Below are positions 1 through 10,644 of a stretch of 64,000 nucleotides of DNA, piece after piece; position 1 is the first letter of the stretch; every line of letters starts with the position of its first letter. Position numbers and translations under genes: made by a program. This DNA comes from Polytrichum commune. Taxonomy: Eukaryota; Streptophyta; Polytrichopsida; Polytrichales; Polytrichaceae. The notes under the pieces are model-generated. The model ran no database searches. It was not told the origin of the DNA and worked only from the letters and a program-made list of their open reading frames with translations. Location of the stretch: assembly GCA_950295325.1 (NCBI GenBank), contig OX485803.1, positions 54,823,554-54,887,553 on the forward strand, read 5' to 3'.

Positions 1-82
1 TCAGCCGCAAACATCCATCTCAAACCTCAAGGTTTGTGTCTTATTGTGACGACGACAGGAAGGATGCAAAAAACGTTGAGAG

Positions 83-820
83 GCTCCAAGTAACTCTGCA
101 TACGAGCACAAACTCTCCAAGCTTTCGAAGGTCGCCTCCTTCGTGAATTCCAGAAACATGCCAGTTTTGGTTGAGAGGGACATGCAACTGGGGTGCGCAG
201 TGCCTCTTCCTACACAGCGGCGACTCCATGAAGGAGTAACTCAAAAATAAGTTGGGTTTCCACCTACAAGACTTGGCAAACTCAAAGCCAAGTCAAACTC
301 AGCAAATGCTACAAATGATCTGTGCCATCAAAGCACAATGATACAGGACTTGGCAAACTCAAAGCCCCAAGGAAAACTCAGCAAATGCTACAAATGATAT
401 GTGCCATTGAAGCACAATGATACAAGACTTGACAAACTCAAAGCCGAGGCAAACTCAGCAAATGCTACAAATGATCTGTGCCATTGAAACACGACAATCA
501 ACCTTCCAATTACCAAACCGGTCAAGCAAAGACCGGGTACATATTGAATCAAACAAATTATTGAACTTGCACAACTTCGCATTGTTTTATTTGAAACTGT
601 TGCATTGGCTAGACTTATCAAAAGATAGCCGATAGCAAGACTACAAAATTGTAGTCGAACATTGTACATACATGCACTGAAGCCGGTTTACCAGCAATCA
701 GGAAAGTGCTATAAAGTATTGCATTATCTCTGCTAGTTGCCCAATTTCTTCCCAACTCTGCATATCTTGGCTCTCTGCATGTGTTGTTTTCATGTCATTT
801 CCCAAATTCGTGGCTATCAC
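83..820. repeat. Dispersed repeat segment with internal ~78-bp tandem repeats
   Basis: This segment has a diverged second copy at about 33488-34060 in the same orientation. Shared landmarks include the phrase around CATGAAGGAGTAACTCAA (about 228 here, 33632 there) and the stretch ending near a TGGCTCT motif. Inside this copy a unit beginning GCAAATGCTACAAATGAT recurs at 302, 381 and 458 (periods 79 and 77); the other copy has one such unit. No convincing reading frame spans it on either strand. It lies downstream of NOP58 and may overlap its distal 3' flank. I do not recognise the family. Confidence 0.65.
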
Positions 821-1470
821 CAAACTATTGACATCCCACAGGTGACATGTATCACCTGGTTCATCATGAATGTGTCTTTTTCATTTCCTGTGCAAATCCT
901 ACTCTTTCCGTGTTAACAATGTAAACAAATGTATCAAGGTTGCAATGGAATACATTTCCACTTTATAGTATTACAACCTCTAGCTACTCTAAATATATGA
1001 GGTCGGTGCTCCTGAAGTGGAGTATAGTCCAGATATCTTGAACAATGGAAACCATGCAGAAATTCACTCACCAAAAAATAGAAGAAAACTGTACATGGGA
1101 AGAATTCAAATTGAATAACTTGTTGCTATGGAGCAGATCCAAATTGTACACGAGGCAGTTTGACACAGAGATGCTAAGTCTAAGAAGGCTCAAAAATTGG
1201 TAATAAATTTCACCACCAGCCATGGCTACAGTAGAATCTCTAAAACAACCACGCAACCTCATTTTTCATAAATTAAGTCTCTACGCACAAGAGTACTTTC
1301 AGCCAGTTCTGTAAAAAAGAAGGCCTCTGAGATCTTCGTCCTCGGAAATACTCTGGAGTGGACAACCCATCTACCATCGTGGAGTGTTTGATTGAGCCAC
1401 AATATGACAGGAAACTTATCCAGTCACATAGTCCGATAATATGCATCCACCATTGAGAAAAATCAGACTT
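821..1470. other. 3' flank of NOP58, no further gene seen
   Basis: AT-rich sequence immediately downstream (minus strand) of the NOP58 stop codon. It probably holds the 3' UTR and polyadenylation region, but no poly(A) signal could be assigned with certainty. Short frames on both strands look accidental. Confidence 0.4.
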
Positions 1471-4400
1471 CTAACCAGACTCAACCTTGCTTTTCTTCTT
1501 TTTCTTCTTCTCAGTAGTGGTTGCTTGTAGCGCCTCCACAGCACCATCCACTGCTGCATCAACAACAGCTTCAATCTCAGCTTTCCTTTTCTTCTTTGAA
1601 GACTTTGTTGGCTCTGGAGTGACTGCCACAGCAACTGCAAGAGTTGCAGGCTCAGGTGTAGCTGGTGTGTCCTTTTTCTTTTTCTTCTTTTTCTGCATTG
1701 CAAAATGATCATGTCAGCTACCTAGTTGAGCATCAGTAAGTGACATAAAACTTACAAAACACAGATTAAACCTTGATTATCAAAGATCTCAATTCCCTCA
1801 GACTACCAAAAACTCTGCAGAATCACAAGGACGTGCATCAAAAATCCACAACCTTAAAATATCATTCTACTATGTCTTCCACCCACACAACGCATTTCAA
1901 GCCAACCATAGCTACCTCACTTCCACACGTACAAAATGTCAGAAATTCTACCAAAAATAAACCCACCTTCTCTTCTGTTGCTTCTTCCTCAGCCTCAACT
2001 GCTGCAGGTATCGGAGTAGCTGTGCTCTTGTCTTTCTTGGACTTTTTCTTGCTTGGTTCAGGTGTCACACCAGCTGCTTCTGTGTCTTCAGTCTCCACAG
2101 GTGCAGGTGTGGGAGTAGCTGTGCTCTTGTCTTTCTTAGACTTTTTCTTGCTTGGTTCAGGTGTCACACCAGCTGCTTCTGTTTCCTCAATCTCCACAGC
2201 TGCAGGTGTAGGGGTTGCCACACTCTTATCTTTCTTAGACTTCTTTTTGCTTGGTTCTGGTGTCACTGCAGGGGCTGCAGCTTCAATTTCTTCTATGAGT
2301 GGAGCGCCCTCTCTCTTCTTGTTCCTCTCTGGAGTTTTTGATGGTGTGGCATTAGTTGTCACATCAGCAGCTGTGTTATATGTCTGCAATAAAGGTCCAA
2401 TGGCATCAGGAGACAATTAAAAGAACGCCCACTGACATTGTCAGATAGAGTAGAGTACACGTAGTCCCAAAATCAGAGGAAAGAGAATTAAATGACAGCT
2501 TAAATGCCAGCCTACAAGCAAGAGGTTAGCCAGTCATTTATCCAAACATAATACTGGATAAGAGAGATCCAAACCCTATCAACCAAACAGCGTTCACAAC
2601 AGCAGAAACAGATGGAACAATACAAAACCTAAACAAGCACAGCTAAGATTTGACTGAAACCAGAACACTGTATACAAAACAATTAACCAATTGATAGTGA
2701 GAAAATCAGTTTTATTTGCTCATTACCTTAGCAGTGGAAACCAATCCAGGTGTGTCAGCTTTGCGGTCCTTGTCATAAGGTGACTTGCCCTTTGCTGATC
2801 CAGGAGTTTTCCCTAATGCTCTACCCTCAAGTTGCCTCAACCTTGCTTCAACCTGTAAAAATAACAGAACAGAAATGTCAATAGACCAATTTTATCTTAT
2901 AATCAACAACCCTCATACACTTTTTTGGAAACAAATACTTCACTTTCACAACACCAATAAGTGCGGGCATATGTCACTTACTTTAGCACGACTCTCAAAA
3001 CCAATGGTAGCTTCAGTGCCCTCTCCTAGAGCATCCATGCGGATGGATAGGGCTGATTTAGCAGCCAGAACCCGAGAAATCTTTCCCTTAAACTTAGGAG
3101 CAGCTTGTCCAATAAGTGAAGCATGATAAATAAGTCCGTACTTGGGTGTCTCATGTTTTGTCTTCAAAGCCCTAAAAAGTGCCTGTTGCAATCAACAAAG
3201 ATTTGCACATGAAATCAGGTCAAAAACTAGCAAACACATTTGGATCAGTGAGAAAAGCACCTTGATCCTTTTGCCAATAGAACAAGACTGCCATACTCTC
3301 AAATTAAAGCCACCCAGCTATACAGCAGGCACAAGATTAATTGAAGGAGAATGCACTGAAAACACACCTTCTCAGCACCCAAAATCTGCACAGTACTGGC
3401 TGGATGTTTTGCCAAGTTGATTAGACTACCCGCATGAGCAATAAGACGAGCACCAACTAACTCTCCCACCATGACAGTCAAATTAGGAGCGATGGCATTC
3501 ATCCTGCTCCTCAGATAGTCAAAAAGCTGACCCCGGTATTCAGAAAGGGCAATGACTTGGTCACACAATGACTTGATGTTTAGCATATCATGGTCACTAA
3601 CTTCAGTACCCATGGAGATGACTGCTGCGTCCTTCATTTCAGCCTCAACTTCTTCTGCAAGAATCTGTCACCAAAATAACAGTGTCTTCATTCTTCCATA
3701 CACTGTATTTTCGGAACAGAGGGTTGAGCTCAGTTCTCTCCAGTAAATTGAAGTTAGGACATAAATACCACAAACTAGATGTTTGAGTACAACTACAAAT
3801 CTGACATTGTTTGTGACTAAATCCAACATCAGCTACCAGAAAATTAAGAAATGCAAAATGTGCAGGAACTTACACCAGAGAAGTCAAGGTCTGCAGCATT
3901 GACACGACTGCCCATCATCTTCACTGCCTTTGCATACTGGACATTATCTTGAACTACCTTTCCAAGCTCGGGAAAATGCCAGCCATACCATTCTCGTACT
4001 CTCATGGCATATGTATTGAGCTCCTTGTCCAAATCATCTAGGAGTCCAATTGCTTGCACTATCATAGTGTCCACCTGAATTATGATAAGGGAGTAAAATA
4101 ATCAATGTAAAGAGGACCCATGAAATGAATCTACCTGGCCTAAATAGATGATGAGAAAAAAAAAAAAAAAAAAAAACACACTGCAACAGGGAGGGGGCTA
4201 GACAATTACCTTGTCGGGACTGAACTTCAATTTATATCGTGACAAACTGTGAGACAGTCCAAGACTCATAGGAGCCATGTCTTGGCCAGCAAGACCTGTG
4301 ATCAGTTCTGACAGCTGTGATCTCAAACCCCTCATAAGCTCCGCTACGGCAGCATTGTTAACACAGTTGATTTCCTGTATTACAAACATTCCATGAGACC

Positions 4401-5303
4401 CGACATCATCCTGCTTCAGAAGAAACTCTGATAATATTGATGTATTGCAATGAACACACGCCATCAGCATGAATTAGATTTGTGTCTCACTATAAATCAC
4501 ATATGCATACTGGGAAGTGAATGCAAATCTGTGTCCACAAAGAAGGTATTAATCTCAAGTATCAAACCCACCAGCTTGTCACTGATAGCCTTTCCGAGCT
4601 TGGAGTCAGCAATGACCAAGGTTTCTCCTTGACATTGTGCCTTGAGAAACTTGCGCAAACCCTTTGGGAGTTTGCTGTCCACAAGATGTGAAGCAGCATT
4701 CAGAGCATCAGTCGTATTCTCAAACTTGTCAAAAGCCTTCAGCTTGACCATCTGTTCAATTGGACAAAGACATTGTAAGCCATGCATTCCTGTAGGCATT
4801 GCATGTTTGGCAACACTACAAAAGCCAAGGTTTACTTCACCACCCATAACTGCTTGTGACATAGCTAAAAACAGGTGTCCGCTTTGAATAGACCAGGACA
4901 AAGTCTGGTATTTGCAGCAGCTGACAAGTTACCTTTCTGGCAGTTTCTGGAGTCTCAAACTCCTTCCATAAATCCTGTCAAAGTGGAAGCAACAAGCTTA
5001 TTACAACAAGCTTATATGATGAGGTCAAGCATGCAGCTACCCACCACCATAACAAAGGAGATGCTGCGAGGAATTCTGCACAAAATTAAGTTGCTGCAAC
5101 CATGAACGCTGATTTGACTTGGTAGTCTGGAACATTGCTACTCAAACTTCTCTTCATAACACTAAAACAGACGACTTAAACCCTGAACCGTGCTCAGCGT
5201 GACTACTATTTTCAGAAGTAGGTACCTCAGCATTGTCGAGCTTCCCCTCATTCAAGACCTTAAACAAGGCAAAACCTGCGGGCGTTTCAAATAGTGCCAA
5301 CAT
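1471..5303 (-). CDS. NOP58: NOP58 (NOP5) nucleolar protein, box C/D snoRNP core, ten coding exons
   Basis: Encodes the Nop58 core protein of box C/D snoRNPs, which guide 2'-O-methylation and processing of rRNA in the nucleolus. Coding exons on the minus strand: 5226-5303, 4933-4974, 4572-4751, 4210-4374, 3874-4074, 3368-3664, 2982-3182, 2727-2852, 1967-2383, 1471-1692. All junctions are GT-AG and in phase 0, giving 642 residues. The NOP5 N-terminal domain opens with [15 protein letters not shown]. The coiled-coil region carries GWHFPELGK near residue 186. The Nop RNA-binding domain carries the [11 protein letters not shown] signature at about 293-303. From about residue 430 there is a lysine-rich tail with three 33-residue repeats and a final Lys/Glu tail, which makes the protein roughly 110 residues longer than the usual ~530. 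The start is the first ATG of the conserved N-terminus; an out-of-frame ATG lies 7 bases upstream. NOP56 is excluded by the N-terminal sequence and the tail type. Confidence 0.95.
2004..2300 (-). repeat. 99-bp coding tandem repeat in NOP58 exon 9
   Basis: Three near-identical 99-bp units (unit starts at 2004, 2103 and 2202 on the plus strand) encode three 33-residue repeats, each with [15 protein letters not shown] followed by an Ala/Pro/Thr and acidic segment. The exact multiple of three keeps the frame open. Such Lys-rich KKE/D-type tails are usual in Nop56/Nop58, but this clean triplication is probably lineage-specific. Confidence 0.85.
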
Positions 5304-5454
5304 CTTGGCATAAATCTTGTAAAACCCCCACTCAGTAGTAGTGTCTCAGCCAAATTTCCTCACAGTGGGGGATTGTTAAAGACAAACTACCTCAGCTTCT
5401 TGGCTCTCCCTGCACAGCAAACAAAACACCCCAAAATGTGTCACTCCCAGCACT

Positions 5455-6015
5455 TACCCTTCAAGCGCCCCATACTTCAGAACTATCAATTGAGCAAAAA
5501 TCCACCAATGAGCACATTGAGTTGAAACAACGTCACAAGAGTGCAAAAAAAACATCCAAACATAATACTTGTGGTACCTACATCCATGTACTCATGCACC
5601 GCCCTCCAGAACCCCCCCCCCAATACCCTAATTTGCTATTAAATTACCCTCCAGGAGCCACATACTATAGACCTCTCAAATGAGGAAATAGGTTATCAAT
5701 AAGCGCAATGAGATGAAACAACATTTCGAGGGTCCAGGAAACATATCAAAACACATTACGTGTAACCTAACATCCATCTACACATATACTCGCGCGCCGC
5801 CCTTGGAAATCCCAACAAAACACTCTAATTTTGTTTTTCTGATTACCCTTCAGGAGTCACATGCTTTAGATGACTATCGAGTGAGTAAATAAGTCATCAA
5901 TAAGCACAATGAGACGAAACAACGTCACAAAAGTGCAGAAAACTATCAAAAACACACTTCTCATACTACCTAAACCCGTCTACGCATATACTTGCAAGCC
6001 GCCCTTGAAGAAAAT
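5455..6015. repeat. Three ~190-200-bp tandem repeats upstream of NOP58
   Basis: A unit beginning TTACCCTYCAGGAGYCACAT recurs at about 5455, 5643 and 5844 and shares a later block around AATGAGAYGAAACAACGTCA. The repeats lie between the NOP58 start codon and the telo-box, so they fall in the promoter or in a 5'-UTR intron. No coding potential is evident. Confidence 0.7.
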
Positions 6016-6106
6016 TCTGATGCAGAATAGACTATGAGTTCTCAAAGAACCCTAGACTCCCAAAAAAACAATTCAATTTATACTCCAAAATCGCTCGAAA
6101 ACCCTT

Positions 6107-6120
6107 AAACCCTAAACCCC
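6107..6120. promoter_or_regulatory. Telo-box in NOP58 upstream region
   Basis: AAACCCTAAACCCC matches the plant telo-box (AAACCCTAA), which is known to be enriched near transcription starts of ribosome-biogenesis and translation genes. Its place upstream of NOP58 fits that role. A second partial motif (AACCCTAGA) sits at about 6048. Confidence 0.6.
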
Positions 6121-6354
6121 CAGAATGACGCTGGCAGTCCCCCCGAGAACGCCAGTGCACCAAATTGAGCATGGAAGGGGTGGTAGAAACAGAGGCCAAG
6201 TCATCACTTCGATCGAATACATGAGAAGGAGAATGCGAGAGACGAACCTCGGAGTGATCGAGCGAGCAAGGCCAAGCTTGCGAAAAGGAATTCCAACGCT
6301 AGCGGCGCTGCTTCAAAACCCTGAAGCAGAAGAGAAGAGCGTCCCAAAACCCTG

Positions 6355-6435
6355 AAGCAGAGGACGGACAGAAGGCTGCGGATGGATGATCCCAGGGTTT
6401 CATCCTCTTCCCGTAGAGTGATGATATACTGTTTA
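6355..6435 (-). promoter_or_regulatory. Possible NOP58 core promoter
   Basis: On the minus strand a TATA-like AGTATATCA lies near 6421-6430, about 30 bases upstream of a pyrimidine/GGGTTTT-rich stretch typical of plant 5' UTRs, in which a CTGCTTCAGGGTTTT motif occurs twice. If correct, the 5' UTR spans roughly 6395 to 5304 and probably contains an intron. This is inference from motif position only. Confidence 0.3.
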
Positions 6436-7950
6436 ACACTTAGGAGTGCTGAAAAGGTAGTATCCACACAGGATTCAAACCTCTCGACCAATGTGAATAT
6501 GACACGTTTCAACATAACAGATAATTTGTTTATGTTCAATGAAGTAGGACCCTAGGGTATACGTGTCCTATAGTTTTCTTTATTTCCCTTTTTTTTTTTT
6601 AGTCAAGTCATTTTCCCCCTTCATACTTAACTTAGGGCCAATTTAGACCATGGTGAAGAAGTGCATCCCAAAGCACGACTTTCAATTTTCAAACAATTGT
6701 AGCCATATTCTAAATGAACCAGTCAAAATGTTTTACTCCTCAAGCATTTTACGAAAAAACCTAAATTACAATTATTTCTCTAATAGACACATAATGATCT
6801 AATATACACTTATCTCAGTTACAACAATTAAATTCTTAGTGTATATGTATCTCTAAAATAGTCATATTGTATATGTTTTCCCTACATATATAGTGTTTAT
6901 CTTTCAATTAATTAGTTAGTTGATTTATTATTTATTTATATTCAAATGAATAAACACTATATATTCTTAAATTGTAATGGGATTGTCTACTTTTAATGGA
7001 CCCTTCATTATTGGAAGTCTTTTATAATTTTTGTTGCAAAATGAATTGAATCCTCCCTATATATGGTGCACATCATTTGTAGCATGCACTAAGTGTCCCA
7101 CCCAAGACTTATGTTGGTTCGTACATGATATGGAGAGTCCACCCAAGTCCGAGCATGGTACACGTACAAGACAAATTCTTCAAGCGCCTAAGTTGCATAT
7201 TATGTGCTAGTGAAGGAAGGGAACATCACCAAAACGGTGAGGTGACCAACTAGGGCACTCAATTGTTCATAGTAAATCTTGCATGCAAGAGACGATCATG
7301 TGTAAATACAGTACAAAAATGCATGATGTGTAATTTGGTCATCGTATGAATATCATGAAAGCCTCAAAGTTGAGGTAGAAACAAATACATTTAAACAAAA
7401 GATTGGAAGTCAGGATGACAAGATTTAACACTTAGGCTGAAAGAATCTTACATTTAGAAGGTATTCCAAATACAATTTCCAATTGGCTAGCAATCTTAGT
7501 ATACAAAAATGTATAACCAATTTTAACCCCGACATCCTTTAGGGGTTAAAGACAACCTATAAAATGTGATTTTGAAAGTGATACTAGAAGAAAACTTGTC
7601 CATTACAACCATCTCTTGCTACTTAGCCATTTTGATTGGTGATGAGAAAATGCATAAATCAATCATTTGGATTGTAAACTAGAGGTTTTGATTATGATTT
7701 ATGAATAATTGGCAACCAAAATCCTATGGTTGACAATCAAAATGACTTATTTATGTAGTTTCTTGCCATGAGTTGCAATACCCAACTCACAATGGATGGT
7801 TTGAATGGACAACTTTCTTCCAGTGTGAGCAACCACTCAAGGTATTGATTGCCACAATTTAACCTTGAAGTATTAGGTGTTGCATTATTGAAGGTGTTCA
7901 ATTAAGACACATTTACCTTACTGTGAAGACTAAGGTGAAAATAATACACT
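6436..7950. other. AT-rich intergenic DNA, nothing recognised
   Basis: No long frames, no clear repeats and no terminal motifs were found. Some of it may be the eroded internal region of the retroelement whose chromodomain relic follows, but no reverse transcriptase or integrase motif was legible. Confidence 0.4.
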
Positions 7951-7959
7951 CGTATATAC

Positions 7960-8124
7960 GTGACAACATATTCCATTGGAATCACCAAATTCAAACACAT
8001 GTACCTATGCCACTGGCAAGGATACCTCGACTTAGAAGACTCTTGGGAACTAGAGGAAAACCACTTTGGCAATCATGAAACCCCACATATAATAAAGTTA
8101 TCCATTAACTCAACCGGAGTTTTA
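7960..8124 (+). pseudogene. Chromodomain relic of a Ty3/gypsy (chromovirus) integrase
   Basis: The frame reads YLCHWQGYLDLEDSWELEEN, which matches the chromodomain core pattern Y-L-x-x-W-x-G-Y-x-x-x-x-D-x-W-E-x-x-x-N found at the C-terminus of chromovirus integrases. Nothing of the rest of pol is readable upstream, so this is a fossil fragment. Downstream sequence to about 9400 may include the 3' untranslated part and LTR of the same element; a G/A-rich tract (AAAGGGGAAGG near 9438) is a possible polypurine tract. I could not pair any LTRs. Confidence 0.5.
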
Positions 8125-10644
8125 GTAGGGATTTGGTTGTTTTGCATGCATAACTTTCCATGTTCGGTAAGTTTTGGGTGCATGCTTGGAGTCAATGTGG
8201 AGGTTTGAACGAAGGACATTCCATATTGGTTCATTGGGTAACAAATTCATTTTGGTAATGGGTGTATAACCCCTACCATAGTGGGCCCGGTCATGCTCTT
8301 CTTGGATTAAATGTCTTCTTGGGAAGCTTTCTTGCCACCGGTGGGGCAAGAACGGGTTTATGATTCAAAAAAAGGTTGCAACCCCCTTAGAGCCCTTATT
8401 GGTTGCGGATTCTCCTCGTGTTATGACATGGTGGTTCATCGGACATTTGGCCTCACCGAGTTCCCCCTTTTATTTATTTTTGAAGACCAATGCCTTCTAG
8501 AACTTGGGGCCCTACCTAAGCTCATTATTTCTCTATTGTACACCACAAACATTGCTTACAACCCCAAACTAAGGGACCTCTCAATATATCAAAAAACCCC
8601 TAGACCTCCCCAATATCCACGTCACCACCACATAATGTAACATGGACACAAATTTCCACACCACCCTCCCCACCCTCCAAGTCCTCTCCCCCCCCCCCCC
8701 CATTCAACCGTGTTAAATTTCAACATACTTTCAGCCACACAACCCTCCATATCATCCTTCCTCATCGACTTTTTCTCATTCACACACTCATATTATTCTA
8801 GCCCCTTTACATGCCCCCTCGAACTCAACCACTATCACTTCCCACATCCACATGATGCAATCTTTGGAGCCCACAACCACACATATGCCACTTAATGAAC
8901 ATGATGAGGCCTAGCTTCACCCAAACTCTCAAATAACCATGGAAGCCCTACATTGGGCACTCATGGTTGCACACATGGACCTTGATGCCCCCACAATCCT
9001 CATTCTCCCTTATGAAGACCAGTGCAACAAACAACACCTGCTTGATGGGCCCCACCCATAGCCACACATCCTCACATACTCCCCCCAAGCAAGGTTCCCA
9101 CCATACATGGCTATAACATAGACCAAAATCATCATCATTATGTGTGTACACCAATACCCACACCTACAATCATACTCATCTTTGTAGAAAGATTCCAATA
9201 TGGCCTCGAAGTTGCCCTATGCCTCAACAAACTCCCCCCTAGACAAAATCCCAACCCTATACACACACCTATCACATTCAACATATCCAAAAATGGAAAC
9301 ACCCCCACCCCATACTATGACAACCCCCTCCATCCCTCTTGTAATACCATTTTTGGGCCATAGCCTGGTAGTGAGAAAGAAAATACTTTTTTTATGATAA
9401 AGTAACTAAAATGACAGATGAAAGTTAGTTTAGGATGAAAGGGGAAGGCTATAGCTGAGGAAAGTAGTTGTAGGAGTTACAACCGCCGAGAGCTCCGAGT
9501 TTGATAAGCGGGCTATTGTCAGAGAGAAGATACTTCTTGTTATATCTACTGAGGCCATAGCCCCGGAGAGTTAGGCTATAGGCAATAGAGCTAGAGCCGA
9601 AGGCATTAGATTTTTGGAGTTAGAATTGTAGCAATCATCACCGATGATAGGGGGATGCGGCCTAACAAATTGAGTTGGAATTGATTAAGTAAAGAGGATT
9701 ATTTGATTGTTACAAGTATGGCAATAGTCTATGTATGGCAATTGTGGTTGAATCAGTGCATGACATGATTGTATTATCGTACAGTGAGTGAAGACAACAC
9801 AATGTGAGTGAAAGGCGTGAGTCAAATGTGAGAGGTTGTCAAGTAAGTATTGGTGTTACCAAATGATCAAAGTGTATTGAGATTAAAAGAAGTTGTTTGA
9901 AGGAGGCATTGATGTAGTTTTGGGAGCCTGAAATGGATCGAGAAGCAGCGAAGAAGGCTAAAACCATGGCCGGTGGAAACCAAAGAGTAATTGGTAGTTT
10001 GAGAGAGATATAATCACAACGTGGAGCAGAACCAGAAGATGAACTCCTAGAGAGGAGAGACCGACTATAGCCTAAGTAGAGATAATTACAAAGGGCCATA
10101 GTCTATATCATGGACACAATGACGTAATTACAATTGTGAGAAATTGAAGAAGAACTTGTAAGAACAGTAGGCCATTGCCAAGAAAATCAAAACATGGCCA
10201 AAATGACAAAGACAGGAGAGTCGGGGTAGCGACGAATGAGCCACAAAAGCGGTTAAATCATCTTAAGGCACACATGATAGAGAGAGTCTGTTGAGAGCGG
10301 CATGAGAGGAAGAGATGGATTGCCGAGAGGTTTGGTCATTGGGAGCACCCTAACCGACTATAGCTTGTGAGAAAGGAAATAAAGAGAAAGAGAAAGAGAC
10401 GTCCTAGGTAACTACGAGAACTGAAGTGACAAGTGGACAAGAAAATCCAATTAAGTAACTTAGTATGATATGATGGTAAGGTCGTTCAAAGTGATCATTA
10501 CCTAGAAAGACAAGAAGTTGAGAGGGATTAACGAGATATGATGAAAATCGGAGAATCATGATGGTGTTGAGTTGACAAGTAATATAATCAACAAAGAGCG
10601 TGCTTTGATATGATTAGGAATGGGAATGATATGATTGGATGTTG
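8125..10644. other. Gene-free stretch with an abrupt change of strand composition
   Basis: About 8500-9370 is C/A-rich and G-poor on the plus strand, including a C run near 8690. From about 9380 the plus strand becomes G/A-rich and C-poor and stays so past 10.6 kb. Frames here follow composition and are not convincing. It may be retroelement debris. Confidence 0.4.

Noticed and set aside
5030..5115. Possible box C/D snoRNA in NOP58 intron 1 (ATGATGA at 5037, CTGA near 5108)
   Set aside because: It lies on the strand opposite to the host gene and lacks a terminal stem and internal C'/D' boxes.
6125..6355. 76-codon plus-strand frame next to the telo-box (MTLAVPPRTPVHQ...)
   Set aside because: It more likely overlaps the NOP58 5' UTR on the other strand; no domain, and composition fits UTR sequence.
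8311..8640. 109-codon frame downstream of the chromodomain relic
   Set aside because: No recognisable domain, and composition is skewed; could be retroelement 3' debris, so not called as a gene.
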